60,000 nt of DNA from Apostichopus japonicus (GCF_037975245.1 NC_092570.1:2253501-2313500); one strand, 5' to 3'. Positions 1 to 12,690 are shown, numbered from the stretch's first letter. Numbers and translations: made by a program. The notes: generated by a model from the sequence alone, not told the origin.

Positions 1-763
1 AGTTAGATCTAATAACCAAGCATGTACGGATACCAAGTGAATTTTTTCCTGATCAACTGGAAAGCACCTTGTGTACGGACGTGAGCTAAGAAAGTCTGTT
101 GGGACTTAAATCAATTTATTGAAAGAGGTAAGTTGATTATTATTTCAGAGAACCATGAAATTCATGAAACTGCTAGTGTAGAATTGGTTGAGTTGCCTAA
201 CCATTGTATAGCTAAGACTGGCAAGTACTTCCCCTGCCAAAGAGGGTGTGGAGTCAAGGGCTTAATTGCTTCTGACCCTTTGTGGGACCCTAGCAAAATC
301 GGAGTTAAATAGACGTATAATACTAACGAAAGACAAATTTACTATACAAATAGATGGGGTCGAGGGAAAAGAGGGGGGTGGGGGTTATGAGGGGTGGGAT
401 GCAGTGGGGTGGGAGATTTCTCCCTTTAAGCTTATCAATGGGCAGCAAATTTCCCAAAAGGAGGAAGATAGGCACATAGCACAGAACAAATAAGATTGCT
501 TTAATTTTCACGTTGCCATTTTAATGAACAAGGTCCCATTGATTCTGTGCCCTGTCTTTCTTTGGCATCAGTGGCAGGAATACAGGGAGCACTTATGCCC
601 CCACTTTTCCCAGGCCTTGAGTTGGCTTTTTTAATTAACCGATTACTTTTGGTAATTTCGAATGACCCATATACAGTAGCCTATATATATTGTTTTTCTC
701 ATAATTTGTCCATATGCATCAGCGATACATTACTGTAGAAACCTTGGGCTTTGAAAGTACAGT
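1..763. other. Intergenic, no gene seen
   Basis: AT-rich sequence with no convincing exon. A G-rich stretch lies at about 368-412. Short open frames here have no recognisable domain or supported splice sites. Confidence 0.5.
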
Positions 764-1022
764 AGAAAGTCAATTCTTTGCAACCCTTGGTTACGGAATA
801 GTGTTTCACTGGTACATTTTAAGAAAAGTCACCCAGGAAAGATCCTGGGCATGAAAAACCTTACAACAGACCGACTGATCCGCTCTCAAGCCCAGTCCCC
901 TTGCATGAGAATGTGACTGTGTGATCAGCGTCGGGTGTGTATCACCATTCCTCAAGAAGGACTTTGCAAGTAGAAAGTCAATTTTTTGGATCCCTTGGTT
1001 ACGGTATAGTGTTTGACTGGTA
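764..1022. repeat. Pair of ~50-bp direct repeats flanking an snRNA-like SINE body
   Basis: The stretch at about 764-814 recurs at about 971-1020 with only a handful of differences. Both begin GTAGAAAGTCAATT and continue through CTTGGTTACGG to ACTGGTA. Between them lies the ~150-bp element described at 816-963. The right copy runs on into a 20-bp tandem repeat (GTATAGTGTTTGACTG units, about 1003-1042). Fifty bp is far longer than a normal target-site duplication, so this may be a local duplication instead. Confidence 0.6.
816..963 (-). repeat. Headless copy of the U2-associated SINE-like repeat
   Basis: Read on the minus strand, this ~148-bp sequence matches the body of the element at 48985-49134. 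It includes GGAATGGTGAT, GATCACACAGTCAC, GAGCGGATCAGTCG, and a terminal hairpin with stem CCCAGG/CCTGGG followed by GTGACTTTTCTTAAAA. It lacks the U2 snRNA-like 5' head of the other copy, so it is either 5'-truncated or the head was added only to the other copy. The U-rich tract before the final hairpin resembles an Sm-type snRNA 3' end or a Pol III product. I do not recognise the RNA family. Confidence 0.55.
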
Positions 1023-1947
1023 TAGTGTTTGACTGGTATAGTGAACTACACAACTACACAGGGTAAAGTGCAAATCAAAGTGTTTACACGTGTCCTTGAA
1101 GACCCTGACATGGAGGGTTCTTTGTATGCTATGTCTTCACAAATTTAGAATTTCAAAGCTCTTGTTGGCTTTGAATAAATTTGTTGGTGGATTAACTCTA
1201 GCTGATATCCAAAAACCTAAATTCATGAGATTATTCTCAAAAGCCACTTGTTAACATTCCATTGGAATTTTCATTGATTTGTTAGGATATTAGCAGTTTG
1301 TCTCAGAGATGCCAACTCTGAGAATAAGGACAAACAAGTAGAATCACGAGTGGAGAAAGGAACCAAATTAAAGGGATACATGTATGTTCAAATTTAAGAT
1401 AGATATAAACTCAAACATTTTCTCAGGAGCTTGGCAAGCTCTTTTATACTTTCACACGATTATGAATTTGCTTGAGAAGCTTGTACATATCTATGGTTAT
1501 ACTGTACTGTACATTTACAGTACTGTCTATTGTCTAAATGTTATAAAGAATGGTCTGTCATACTTGGCCTGCTAGTAGCCTGCCGCCCCGATGGACCCAA
1601 TGGTGGGCTGATGAAGTTGATATTAACAGTGCTCTCGATGAAACAACTTTGTGACATAAACATAATACACAGATGATCAGAAAACAATTAGCAACATGTC
1701 CAGAATCTTTCAAGCCTATGATTTGATGCATACTGTGTATGTTGTGAAGAGATTCAAGAGATATGTAACCCTATTTTTTTATTTGTAAATTTTCAAACCA
1801 GCTGTGTGTTTGGGTGTCAGATCTCTTCTTAACAATAGTTGCTTTATTAGATTTTCATGTGTCCTTGATGCCTTTTGTGTTGCCCAGGCTGTTGAATGCA
1901 ATAACACGGAGTTCATCGTGGGTATTGTGATAACAAATGTTTAGTGA
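1023..1947. other. Intergenic, no gene seen
   Basis: After a short 20-bp tandem repeat (to about 1042) there is only AT-rich sequence with short open frames and no recognisable protein. Confidence 0.5.
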
Positions 1948-2316
1948 ATGCTAGGCATTGCAGACTCTCCCCAAACCACGTGCCCCGCTCTGAAAAAGTT
2001 AACTTTCCGTTGCTTGCAAGTTAAGTTTTCTGCTTGTTGCTACAAAATTCAGACACTAATGAAACGCGATACCTTGTTATCTTTAGCTGGACCTGAGATC
2101 ACTGTGTCGTTTGTACACTGTGCTGTGGGTATTGACGGACCGCACCTGTATGTATTGACTGTACACTAGTGTCTAATTACCGAAGGTAGCAAGCTGTGTG
2201 CGTATTTTCTGGGATCGATGGTGGTGTCTAACACTTCTGTTACACCTCATACGAAACTAGGTCAGATTACTGGCATTAGACGTTTCTTTTTTGTGCGAGT
2301 CTTCACACCCTTTAAA
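1948..2316 (+). repeat. Dispersed repeat, copy 1 (inverted partner at 10843-11190)
   Basis: About 370 bp that reappear in the opposite orientation at 10843-11190. Shared landmarks are the CCAAACC..GCTCTGAAAAAGTTAACTTTCCGTTGCTTGCAA region, the interval around ACACTAGTGTCTAATTA, and the CTTCACACCCTTTAA end. Divergence is noticeable but the match runs end to end. No coding potential or terminal repeats are evident, so the class is unknown. Confidence 0.7.
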
Positions 2317-5300
2317 CAAGCAAAGAGATAAACAAAACACAAAAACTTAATAGTAGATTTCAAACCAATTAATTCATACATAAAACCAATAAAAATGTTA
2401 TGAATTGGAACAAGATGCAATGAAATTATTTCAAGCTTTGAATAGAATTAACCTCCAACACAAATATAGCATAAATGACTAAGAACAGCCATTGATTGAT
2501 ATCCTTCTTTCCTGGTAGATTTCCTCGGCTTTAGAATCGAAGGCGCCAGTCTCAAGGAGGTCAAGCTTTACAGGTTCTATCAGGGATATGATAAAGGAAC
2601 ATAAAGAAATATGTATTGGTATCAAAATAGATGCAAAATGGTGGTACTGGTACACAAAGTTCTACGGAAGAGAATATAGACAATTTTGAACTATGGGAAG
2701 TTCCGTTCAGTAAAGTATTTTGTAGGTGGAATACAGGCTGGATAATAAAAAAGGACAGAGATGCCAAGGGGACAGTAACAATTAAGAATTAGGCAGTTTA
2801 TTAGTGCTAAAGTAATTGTCCAGAGTGAAAAGGAACAGAAAATTGTATTTAGAAGGAGCAACTTTGTGCAGATTAGATGAAACACTTTTCCAAAGATAGC
2901 ACTATATTACGGAGAGCAAACTGTTTCGCTGATATCGAAAACCAAAAAAATTGAGATGTGTTATAGGAAAAGTCAACAACCATATCAGTTTCTCATATTA
3001 TAATATGTAAGTGTGATCATGACATACATTCATAGATGTACATGAGTGTGTCAAACATTGATACTGTCATACCTGCATGGACCTAAAATATACATACAGT
3101 ACCAAAGATTAACAGGAAATCTGATAGAATAGTTTGATGAACATTACGGCAGACTAGTTTTGAACATATACAGACTGTAGGGTGTAAATGCCGTATTTGT
3201 TTCATTGTGTACATGTTTAAAATTACTACCAGCACACTACAGTCACTGTAATATGATATTAACATTACATCATGTGGATTGCTATTATTTCAAACAAACA
3301 AAATATTTGGTTTAATATCTAGGCTTGTGGATGTAATGATCATTGTAAAGAATAACCACAGGACACCCTAGCTGATAACAGCCATTCTGTACTTTCTGTT
3401 TATAATTACAGTATTATAGTTAGCCATGATTCATGCAGTTCAAATATCTGCACAGAACTTGCAGATCAGAGGTTGGCTGCCCTGAAGATTAGCCCCACAC
3501 CCTTCCCCAACCCCATCCCTTAGGGTTACACCTAGACAGAGGCATATGATATTATCTAGAGACAAAACATTTACTTAGCTCCTCCCTTACCTCCCTCCAA
3601 TGCACATTCCCATCTACCTTCCTCTATTTTCTACTGAATTACAGTTTATGATTCATCTTTGTGCAGTGCTTGCTCATTTTACAACATTAATGATGGATGT
3701 ACTTTTCTACTCTTGTTTTGTCCGTTCTCTGCATATACGGTATGCACTCCAATCTATAACCTCCATAATTCTAGCACTGTACCCCCCATTAACCCACTTC
3801 TAGGTCACCACCCACTTCCTCTTGCATCAGACTTTATCATTTTGAACATTCGCAACCTATTTTTCATTGGCTTGCAATCAAATCGGATGGTTCTCACCAA
3901 AGTTGACTGTGACAAAAGTAATTTACTTTATTCTTCTTTTACCTGTCTCCTGTATATATACAACAGAATAGAACTGGCAATGGCTTCTTGAAGGGTCATT
4001 GAGGGCAGTGCAGTTGAAAGAATGTTACTAGTGTGTGAGGCTAGGTAGACCAGAAAGTATGGTCATATATGTAAATGCTCAAACCATTAAATTTATATTA
4101 AGTTATATAGAATTTAAATTCTGATAAAGCAGTATAAAGCAAACATTGTCTTTCTCGAAAACTTTGCGTAAAAAAAAAAAAATTCCAAAAGCTCTCTGAA
4201 CATTTTGAAAATACTTAAATTCTGCCAACATATATACACGGAATTTAGTCAACCTTGATGTGGCAGCTCATGTAATGTCCGTATGAATATATGAATAGAT
4301 GTATATAAAATGATGTCATGGCTATTCACTTGGAAAGCAGCAGGGTGAATAACAGTGTAGTCACTATTATTCATTACATTCTTCGAAACCAGAGGGGGAA
4401 TAATAGAATAACCTTTACTTGACTTCTACAATGGTCTATCCAATGTCAATACTTGGCAACTTGGGGGGACAATTTCAGATCAACCACATCTACAATTCAA
4501 AACATTATATGGTGATGACTCTGATGAGAAACTTTTGGTTCTTGAAATTTCAGGTGTCATTTCAGTAATGATACTTCTTTTAAACTAGCTCATATAATCC
4601 TCACTTGCAAATTTACATAATATTTACATTTAACTAGATACAGGACATCGGCTTTCAACATGTGATTCCACCCGTGTCAAGCTGCTGAGGAATAACAAAA
4701 GGGGTCGTAATGTTGTTTGCCAGGCAGCCAGGCGATTCGGGATGACCATAAATTTAAAGGAATAATGAAGGCAGGGATCAAAGACAATTTATATTATTCA
4801 GTAATCAGTAACCTAAAACTCTAATATTCGATTTTTAAGTTAACTGCTTCCTGTATGACTGAATAAGCTCACTTTGAAAATAGGCTCCTAAGGCCTCACC
4901 ACAGTACACAGTAAGCCACCATTGATTGCGCAATACGTCTGGAATTCCATCTTGGTGATGTCAGAGAGGAACAACTCAATCGAGCAGTACTTAGTGCTTT
5001 CTCCATACAAATGCTGCACTAAAGCACAATCGGTAAACAACAATTTCATTCAAATTTCTCAACAAAAACGAAAGAAATCAAAGAAGGTTCAATGGCAGGG
5101 CTGCAGCTTTATGATTTTGATCCGATCTTCACAGCAGAGTATTTACAGGCAAGGAAAACATAAGAGTAAACAGGGAAGAAGAGGTTCATGTAGCAACTGT
5201 GCGATTTAATGCGGAGGTGGAGTGTATTTGTTGCCACGAAGTGGATAATTTTTTGAAGCTTCTTTCAACCCGAAAGGCTGTTTAACAGTCAATAAAGACT

Positions 5301-6660
5301 TTGAAACCGTTTGCCAAAATATAAGTGGTACTAATTAGAGCTATACTTTAGTGATGAGGAACGACATCCGTAGCTACGCAAGGAATATTCAATTTGAATT
5401 GGATATGAATTAAGCTTAAGTATGGCAAGGCATGCTGTATGCTTAAATGTTACAGTCAGCCTACACTGTTACTTTAGCATACCCTAGGCCTAGCTTCAGT
5501 GTGCTTGTTTAGTGAGCCTCAGCCTTCTTTTTAACGTAAAAGTAAAGAGAACTCTTGAGTTTTAGGTAACTATGACCTTCAGGTGCCCCGTTAATATTTT
5601 AAACTGCGTTGGGCTTATAGAAATTTCAAGGATATATATAGGATTATAGATAGTGCAAGGCCTAAAGTTCAACCCCTTGCAACAACAGCTGAATATTTTC
5701 CACGGGGAGACTACAGTACCACACGGAAAATGACTTTGTTACAAATGTTGTTCCTCTCTGATGTCTTATCAGGGAATAATGGTTTGTTTGCATTTTGCAA
5801 AGTAATTTTGATGACTCCCAGTTTGATGTACAATCAAGAGAGAAAAGAACAAAAAAGAGAGAAGAAGGTTCTGTGAACAAAATAATGTTGGATACAATTT
5901 TTTCAGTTTTGCCTATATCAATTTTGATTTGACCATTCTGGTATGTACAACACAATATACTACATGGAATATCAGTACAAATAAATTAATTTCTCTGAGC
6001 TTAAATTCTTTGCAATTTATTTCAAAGTTTCATTCATTACATTGAAAGGATTATCCCTGATCCCATGGCTTTTTATCCCATTTAACAGACATTGCTTGGG
6101 TCAGTTTCAAGTATAGATTGGGCAGGAAATCCTCTGCTATTATCATTCTCGTCATTCAGTCGCATCATCGATAGTTCATCCTGCACCTTATCTAACCGCC
6201 AGGATGTGATATTATTATGATACTTTGTCGCTGCTGTCGAAGGGTGTTATTGGCTGTCTGTGGAACTCTTTGCATTTTCTTTGCTCTCATACTAGTCCCT
6301 CCAATAGCTTTGCGGGAAATGCGTAAATGCTTGTGTTAGTTGGTATACTGGTATTCTGTACAGGTGGTTTGTATATAAAGTGGTGTATCTATTTGTGTAC
6401 AGAACAGCACGCACAGTGTGTTACTTGTAACAGTACATAACTTGAAGATTATTTGTGGCCATGAGCTGGTGTTTTATGGTATTTGCTTCAAACAGTTCGG
6501 TTCCAGCCATAAATTCTATACTGACCTCTTTAGTACCATGAGAGGTTGTTTATAGTACAGGAACTGTAGGGGGGAGTAGATGGTCACAGGAAGGTACACA
6601 TACTATCCAGTACTGAAGGAAACCAAAGGGAAATGGAAGCTAAGTTTGACACAAAGTCAA
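2317..6660. other. Intergenic, with degenerate copies of the CTTACC repeat family
   Basis: Mostly unique AT-rich sequence. Degenerate copies of the dispersed unit described at 21938 and 37966 occur at about 3575-3650, 3775-3860 (CACTGTACCCCCC, then a GACCCACTTCTGGGTCACC-like stretch) and 3935-3950. The frame at 4922-5209 (95 codons) has no recognisable domain and I do not annotate it as a gene. Confidence 0.45.
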
Positions 6661-6674
6661 AGGTCAGCAAGGAC

Positions 6675-6975
6675 AAAGCCGTCTATCATTTGCCTCAGAA
6701 TGGGTGCTCTAGGTTCCTGAAATTATGTCAGAGTTTCCAGGCTCAGCAACATGAGGTTAGTGACTTAGTATTGTATGAAGTTGAAAGTGTTGTTGACAGA
6801 ACTTTTTGCATGAAATAGCAGCCATGCAATCGATTCGGTCATCCATTTTGTGTATCATCAACAGCAACCATAGATTTGCTTCAGAATGGGAACCCTGCAG
6901 TTAGGTCCCATAAACTGTGTAAGGGTATCCAGTCTCAGCAACACAAGAGTTAGTATCCTATGAAGTGAATAGCTT
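6675..6975 (+). repeat. Local tandem duplication, ~185-bp period
   Basis: The block around TGCCTCAGAATGGG, TCCAGGCTCAGCAACA and TATGAAGT (about 6690-6782) recurs at about 6878-6965 as TGCTTCAGAATGGG, TCCAGTCTCAGCAACA and TATGAAGT. It is an old local duplication with no known function. Confidence 0.5.
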
Positions 6976-9314
6976 ACTGTACCATGTCCAGTCATTGATG
7001 ACATATGCTATCATACCTCCCAAGTTTCAAAAAGTAATATGGTGGTCCATCACTGATCTGTCTGTTTGTATATCTCCAGTCTGGGGGAGGGGTACAAGGG
7101 GAGGGGCTGTCTGAAATTTTGGTAGATAGACGACATTTTCTCTGAACTTTAAGGCTTACTGACAAGTTATATCTGCTCACCGTTTTTAGTTATTGTTGAT
7201 ATACTGTTTGGTGTCATAGCTTCTGAATTCTCATGATGCTAGCTACGTGCATCATGGAGGCATACTGGTTATTGAGGATTTTTGACAGACCAAAATCGTG
7301 GAAGTTTTGATGGTGCGACTATCTAGGAGTGCTTTCCCGGTAGCAAATTACAGAGTTATTACGTGAAATTGAAGTGAAAATTGGATCATTGCTTATTCAA
7401 AGTTATATTTTTGTGCAACTTTATATTTGTTCAAGGAAAATTGAAGTGCAGGATTTTTGGAGTGGGTGTGGTTGTCTAAATGTCGGTCAAACCTGTGAAA
7501 TGTGGGTCACTTGGGAGCTCTGTGTTCTACACTTAATTGTCACCAGTTTTGCTTTTCCACAGGTACACCTGTAACCATTCAGGTTCCATATTGTAAACTT
7601 TTGCAAAATATGATCTATGTTATGAATAGCCTAATTTTCAGGTACAGTACCCAACACTTTAGATTTGGTAAAAAAAGTACCCTATTAAAACCATGAAATG
7701 TGTGAAAAGTAACACTTTCCAATGATTCCTTTAAAACCCTTGTCAGCTTGCTCAGACACTACCAGCATGCAGTACGCACAGAACATAGCACTGTAAGCGC
7801 TCTACAGTATATGTGGCATTTAACCATGACAATACCTGCATGTTGTTGTTGTGGTTGGTAATGACTTGCTCTATAGCTACATGAAGGCACGCCCCTCCCA
7901 AAAGAAAGACTTGGTCGTACAGTGCAGTAGATAGTAAAGTCAGTTAGTTTAATGGTTATTGATAGGGATATCCTGGTTACAACTAAAAGTTGATAAGTTT
8001 ACTGTAATCATATCTTTTGGGAGACCACTTGATGTGGAAACTACTTCCTGATAACAATATGATCACTTAGTTATGATGATATATGAATTTGTGTTTCAGT
8101 TTTGTACATTTACTGCTGTTGTCACTAGTCTGCTAGTCACATCAACGATCAGCTGTTCTTTTATAAAGGAGAGAGCTACGTTGGTACTGAATATGCGTTA
8201 AAGTGCATTATGTCATCGGCCTGTTTAAAATCAAGAGGCATGGTGTAGCAGAATACACAAATGAAATCAGTCTTCAGCACAGATTAATGTTTGGATACTT
8301 TTGATCATTAATTTCTTAATTAATAAAATGATTTTTGCCAAAATTAGCTTAGTGAAACGTCATTTATCATTGTTTGTCAGATACTGTAAGCCACTTAAAT
8401 GAAGTTCCATTTTTTTTGTAAGTGAACAGTTTTATGTATTTCCCTTTGACAAACTCACAGAATCAATTAAAGCGACCACAAATTTCAGAAAAGCCCTGGA
8501 AAGGGCTTATGGATTACAACTTTCACCTTGGGTGGCTTAATTTCTATTCAACATTTAACTTTGGAATATTCTTTTCAGTTTAGAAAGTCATTTTAGATGG
8601 CAAAACCGTAGATTGCTCTTGGATGAAAAACCACTTTTCTATGAACCCTGAACCTCCTGATTGTTAGGCCCTCATTGTTTCAAATCCCACCGCCTTTATC
8701 CTCTCGGCCGCAGCACCGGTCTAGATATTTCTGATTTCTCATCCTATACTATTGTGTGAAGATATGGTAATACTACAGTATACCTGTTTACATAGATGAG
8801 ATATCTTCAGTTTGTAATGGAATCCTCAATGCTAAAATTTCCACATAATAGTAATTGGTCACTGATATTGGATATCTAACCCTTTTAATCTGCCCCAATA
8901 ATCTTTCCATGACCTACTATATTTGTCCAAGTATTTAGTAGGTTTAACGGTCACTGTTATTGAAACCATGAAGGATGGTAGTACAGTATTTGTATTGTTG
9001 TACATACTTTTCATCATACCTATTGGTTGACTAGTACAGTACTCTTACATAAATTGTGTAGCTCTATGCATGTGTACATTTATCCATACCTATGAAGTGA
9101 CTTTTTTCTCCATTGTGAATTAGTATGGAAAGATGAAATACAGCATATTTTGTGTGATGTTTCCTTCTTTTTGTATTTCTCACTTTAAACTCTGATTTTA
9201 TATCGGTTGTGGTATTGAAAATATGCAGTACAGAAAGTAGTGTAAAGAACACTACTGTACAATATTTTGCATGTACTGTACATAGATATTCTCAGGGTTG
9301 ACCCTGTTGTTGTT
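6976..9314. other. Intergenic, no gene seen
   Basis: AT-rich, with only short spurious open frames. I see no structured repeat, RNA gene or coding exon. Confidence 0.45.
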
Positions 9315-9316
9315 TA

Positions 9317-9644
9317 AAGGTCTGCTGTATAGACCCCAACTATAGCACGCTAAGATGAAAAAGCTTCTTTTGATTACGTAATCGCCCTGCCTTAATTGGT
9401 CGTAAAATGACCTCTTTTTTTCCAATTAGTCTGCAACGCCTGCCTGTGTGAACACTGTATTATTAACTACACTGTAGACATGAAAGTGTTTCCACACAGT
9501 TTTTTACAGAAAGAAGGTGTTAAGAAACTATGCAGGCTAGTTGTACAGCCTGAGGTGGATTTACGACCGTGGCAGGTCGATTACGTAATCACAAAACTTT
9601 CCTAGCTATAGCGTGCTATAATTGGAGCCAATAAAGCAGATCTT
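9317..9644. mobile_element. MITE with long imperfect terminal inverted repeats and TA target site
   Basis: The ends are imperfect inverted repeats of about 60-65 bp. The left end reads AAGGTCTGCT..CAACTATAGCACGC..GATTACGTAATCG..CCTGCC. The reverse complement of the right end reads AAGATCTGCT..CAATTATAGCACGC..GATTACGTAATCG..CCTGCC. Each end carries the palindrome GATTACGTAATC. A TA dinucleotide flanks both sides (9315-9316 and 9645-9646). The 328-bp length, lack of coding sequence and TA duplication fit a non-autonomous element moved by a Tc1/mariner-like or related transposase. The superfamily is inferred. Confidence 0.75.
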
Positions 9645-9646
9645 TA

Positions 9647-10842
9647 GTAGTTCACTTCATTGCTTTATCCATTTCATTGTACAGTCATCACACACACATC
9701 AAATACATCACTTTACATCACAAATCTACGGTCGGATATCATGGACCCTGGTAAGTATAGTTAAAGCTTCATCATATACCGAATTGCAATATGGCCCAAT
9801 GGGTACACAAATGTATGGATATGTAGTGCTCAGCTATTTTGTTTTATTTTAATTTTTTTCATGAAGATGGTAATCCCTTAGCAATTTAGAGTACTTCACA
9901 TACATTTGTTATCTTCAAATTGCACTGGACTCAGGAGTGCAGCAATAAAATGTACTTTGTAAAAATAATTGCCTACGGAAATCTGTTTGTTGAGGACTTT
10001 CTTCGATAAGTTTGACAGGAAAAATCAAGACTGCCTCATATCCTATGAAAGTTCAAAAAAGAAACTCAACTCAACTAATCAAAGTGCACTGTTATTACAA
10101 TTTGGGCGATTATCCCACTCAAAAGCTTACAGGTAGCTCAGAATTATAAATACGCCGATTCGTTTACTGTACGGTACAATAGAGTACAGTACAGTACATA
10201 TATCCATGGTAACTGATAACTGAATGATAGTTGCAGGTCAAGTCCAGAAGTAGGTTAATTTTCACAAAAGAGGATAAACGTTCCTTAACAAAAAAAGAAT
10301 TGACAAATAATTCAATTATAATGCGGACATTCATGCACACATTTTGATAATTTGGTTGATGATCGAGGTTTGGTCAAAATTACCCTCTTGGGTGGAACTT
10401 TTGAGGGACCCTCTTGTGTCACATTGAATCTCCAAATGTAAAAATCAAAACTACAGTATGAAATGTTCCCGAAAGATAATGAGGGCGGTATTGAAGAATT
10501 CAGTATGCAAAGACTCCGGATATGTGACCTGATTAATTCACTTTGGGTTAGGCTTTCAATACAACGTTTATTTATGCTGCTGTGTTGGATGAATCTAACC
10601 AGATTGGTAATTAGCAACTCTGTGTTATATAGTCATTGCCAACTTTGCAGTCACGCCCCCCCCCCCTCACAATTTTGAAAGGCCAGTAAGAGCGACTCGA
10701 CCTAAAGTTTTCCTTTTCGGCAAACCAAAGAGGGATCAAAATACTGATCACCAGCCATTTGTTCCGTGTATCCAATACTGAAGTTATTTTCTAGGCATTT
10801 TACTGTACTATAATTTCCATAGCACACAACATGTTATGGAAA
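9647..10842. other. Intergenic, no gene seen
   Basis: AT-rich sequence with a C11 run at about 10656-10666. I see no exon or structured element. Confidence 0.4.
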
Positions 10843-11190
10843 ATTTAAAGGGTGTGAAGACTCACGCTCAAAGAAACGTCTCATGCAGGTAATCTGGCCT
10901 AGTGAGGTGTAACAGAAGTGTTAGACACCACCAGAGATCCCAGAAAATACACACACAGCTTGCTACCGTCCGTAATTAGACACTAGTGTACAGTCAGTAC
11001 ATACAGCGACGTTCAATACCCACAAGACAGTGTATAGCAGCGTGGACATCTCAGGTCTAAAGATAACAAGGTATCACGTTTCATTACTGCCTGCATTTTG
11101 TAGCAACAAGAAGAAAACGTCATTTGCAAGCAACGGAAAGTTAACTTTTTCAGAGCACGGCAAGCGGTTTGGGGCGAGTCTTCAATGCCT
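10843..11190 (-). repeat. Dispersed repeat, copy 2 (inverted relative to 1948-2316)
   Basis: This is the reverse complement of the 1948-2316 repeat. It runs from TTTAAAGGGTGTGAAGACTC through TAATTAGACACTAGTGTACAG to AACGGAAAGTTAACTTTTTC and CGGTTTGGGGCGAGTCTTC. Small indels and many substitutions separate the copies, so neither is recent. Confidence 0.7.
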
Positions 11191-11744
11191 TTAATATGTA
11201 TCCTGCTTTCGACACTGCAGTGCCTTGACAGGTGCATGGCTTGTTGAGCCATACTGTACAGTATTAAAAACCATACCTTTCAAGTTTTAGACATAAGATG
11301 AGTGGTAAATTACATCACAAATTAGCTTTCAGTCTTCGGTGGAACCAGATATTTGTACATGCCTTCTCTTACTGAAATAGGCGTGAGAAAATATTAGCTC
11401 CTTGGTCTGAATAATAAACAGGTGTTGTTCCAAACTTACCAGAGGTTTACCTTATATTCAGACAACAAATGAAAGTAATTATGTCATAATTATTTCCTCC
11501 CCTTTATTGCATAAAAAACTTTGAAGTGCAGGTGACCATTTCACTTCTAGGTTGATATGATCACCATATTTTAATGGTACAGTATTGACTGTGCAAGTGT
11601 CAACACCACTATTGGGAGGGCAACGGAATAATTTATCGGGTAACGCAGCATCGCAAAATGTTATGCAAAATGGTCACTTTCGCTATGCAATAAGATGTAG
11701 GCCTACAGCAGGTTTGTATGTGTACAGAAACCATAGTCATTTAC

Positions 11745-11870
11745 TACTCTCCTCTCTTACCTGTCTCCCAGTCAAACACATGCACTTTCCTATCTACCTA
11801 AACTACAATATTGGAACATTTTAGCACTGCGCCCTCACTTTATGGGCGCCGCCCACTTCCTTCCAAATCT
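11745..11870 (+). repeat. CTTACC repeat family, degenerate copy
   Basis: It contains CTCTTACCTGTCTCCC, then ATGCACTTTCCTATCTACC, and a TTTTAGCACTGCGCCCTCAC block. This is the same order of landmarks as the better copies at 21938-22070 and 37966-38115. Confidence 0.55.
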
Positions 11871-12289
11871 ACCATTCAGAAGTTAAGCTATGCGAACTTT
11901 CCATGGATTTTCATCCGACGTTTTGAATCGCTTTTGAAGTATCCTTTACTTTTTCAATATGTTTTACATGTGATTTATCTTACTCTCATGTTACTGTTGT
12001 ATTTAGTAACTTGTTGCGCAGGTGTCGCTTTGACGATACCTCCCTGTTTTTGTTACTTGTCATTTTATAAGATTTTATAGGATTTTATCAGATTTCATTG
12101 GAGACAAGCATTCAGAGCCTTGCAAAATTGTGATACAAAATTTGAACACAAAATGATACCCTGAGCCATGGCACCTTAACCACACACTACCAGCTGCCCT
12201 CCCCAAAATGACAGTAACAGATTAAAGATTTCAGAATTGTAGAAAATCATATTGGAATTACAGTATAGCCTATTAAGCTTGCAGAATGG

Positions 12290-12410
12290 TAGATTTAGAA
12301 GGAAGAGGATGGGGGATTGAGGGCATTGATCCAGAAGTACAGAATGGGGGAGCAGTGCTTAAATGTTACCAGTTTGGTACACTATGCAGGGTGGTGTAGT
12401 ATATTGAACA
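12290..12410 (+). repeat. Diverged monomer related to the 17.4-18.0 kb tandem repeat
   Basis: The segment containing GGGCATTGATCCAGAAG and AAATGTTACCAGTTTGGTA resembles the unit repeated at 17408-17990 (GGCATTGACTCAGAAG, then GAAATGTTACCAGTTTGG). It lies just upstream of the retrotransposon insertion, so the element appears to sit between repeat units. Confidence 0.45.
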
Positions 12411-12510
12411 GACTTTCTTTAAGTCTCTTTATTCAAGCTCATAAAGCCAAAATCCGTGGTTCTGTTCTGCAGTTCTTAGCAAAATGATGATCTGAGAGTC
12501 ATACTGTACT

Positions 12511-12514
12511 GTAC
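12511..12514. repeat. Target-site duplication of the Gypsy element, left copy (GTAC)
   Basis: GTAC directly precedes the 5' LTR and is matched by GTAC at 17245-17248. The match requires the LTR to begin with an extra G (GTGTTATA) and not with the canonical TG. If the element starts at TG, the flanks are TACG and GTAC and do not match. Confidence 0.7.
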
Positions 12515-12687
12515 GTGTTATATATCAGTATCACGCCATCTATTTTGGTAAAGTTGTTGTGACCTGCATGTGACCTGATGAAAATAAACAGTTCAATATG
12601 GCCGCATGTGCTGTAAACACTTAGCATTTGTCTTCTTGTTATATCGCTAGGAATCAGGATAATCCTCCATTAATCCAGGGTATAACA
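12515..12687 (+). repeat. 5' LTR (173 bp)
   Basis: It begins (G)TGTTATA and ends TATAACA, giving a perfect 7-bp terminal inverted repeat inside TG..CA. An AATAAA signal is at 12583-12588. It is identical to 17072-17244 in a base-by-base reading. Its small size suggests that promoter and polyadenylation functions are tightly packed. Confidence 0.93.
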
Positions 12688-12690
12688 AAC

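Noticed and set aside
4922-5209. 95-codon frame as a possible small gene
   Set aside because: No recognisable domain, no splice or promoter support, and AT-rich composition like the surroundings.
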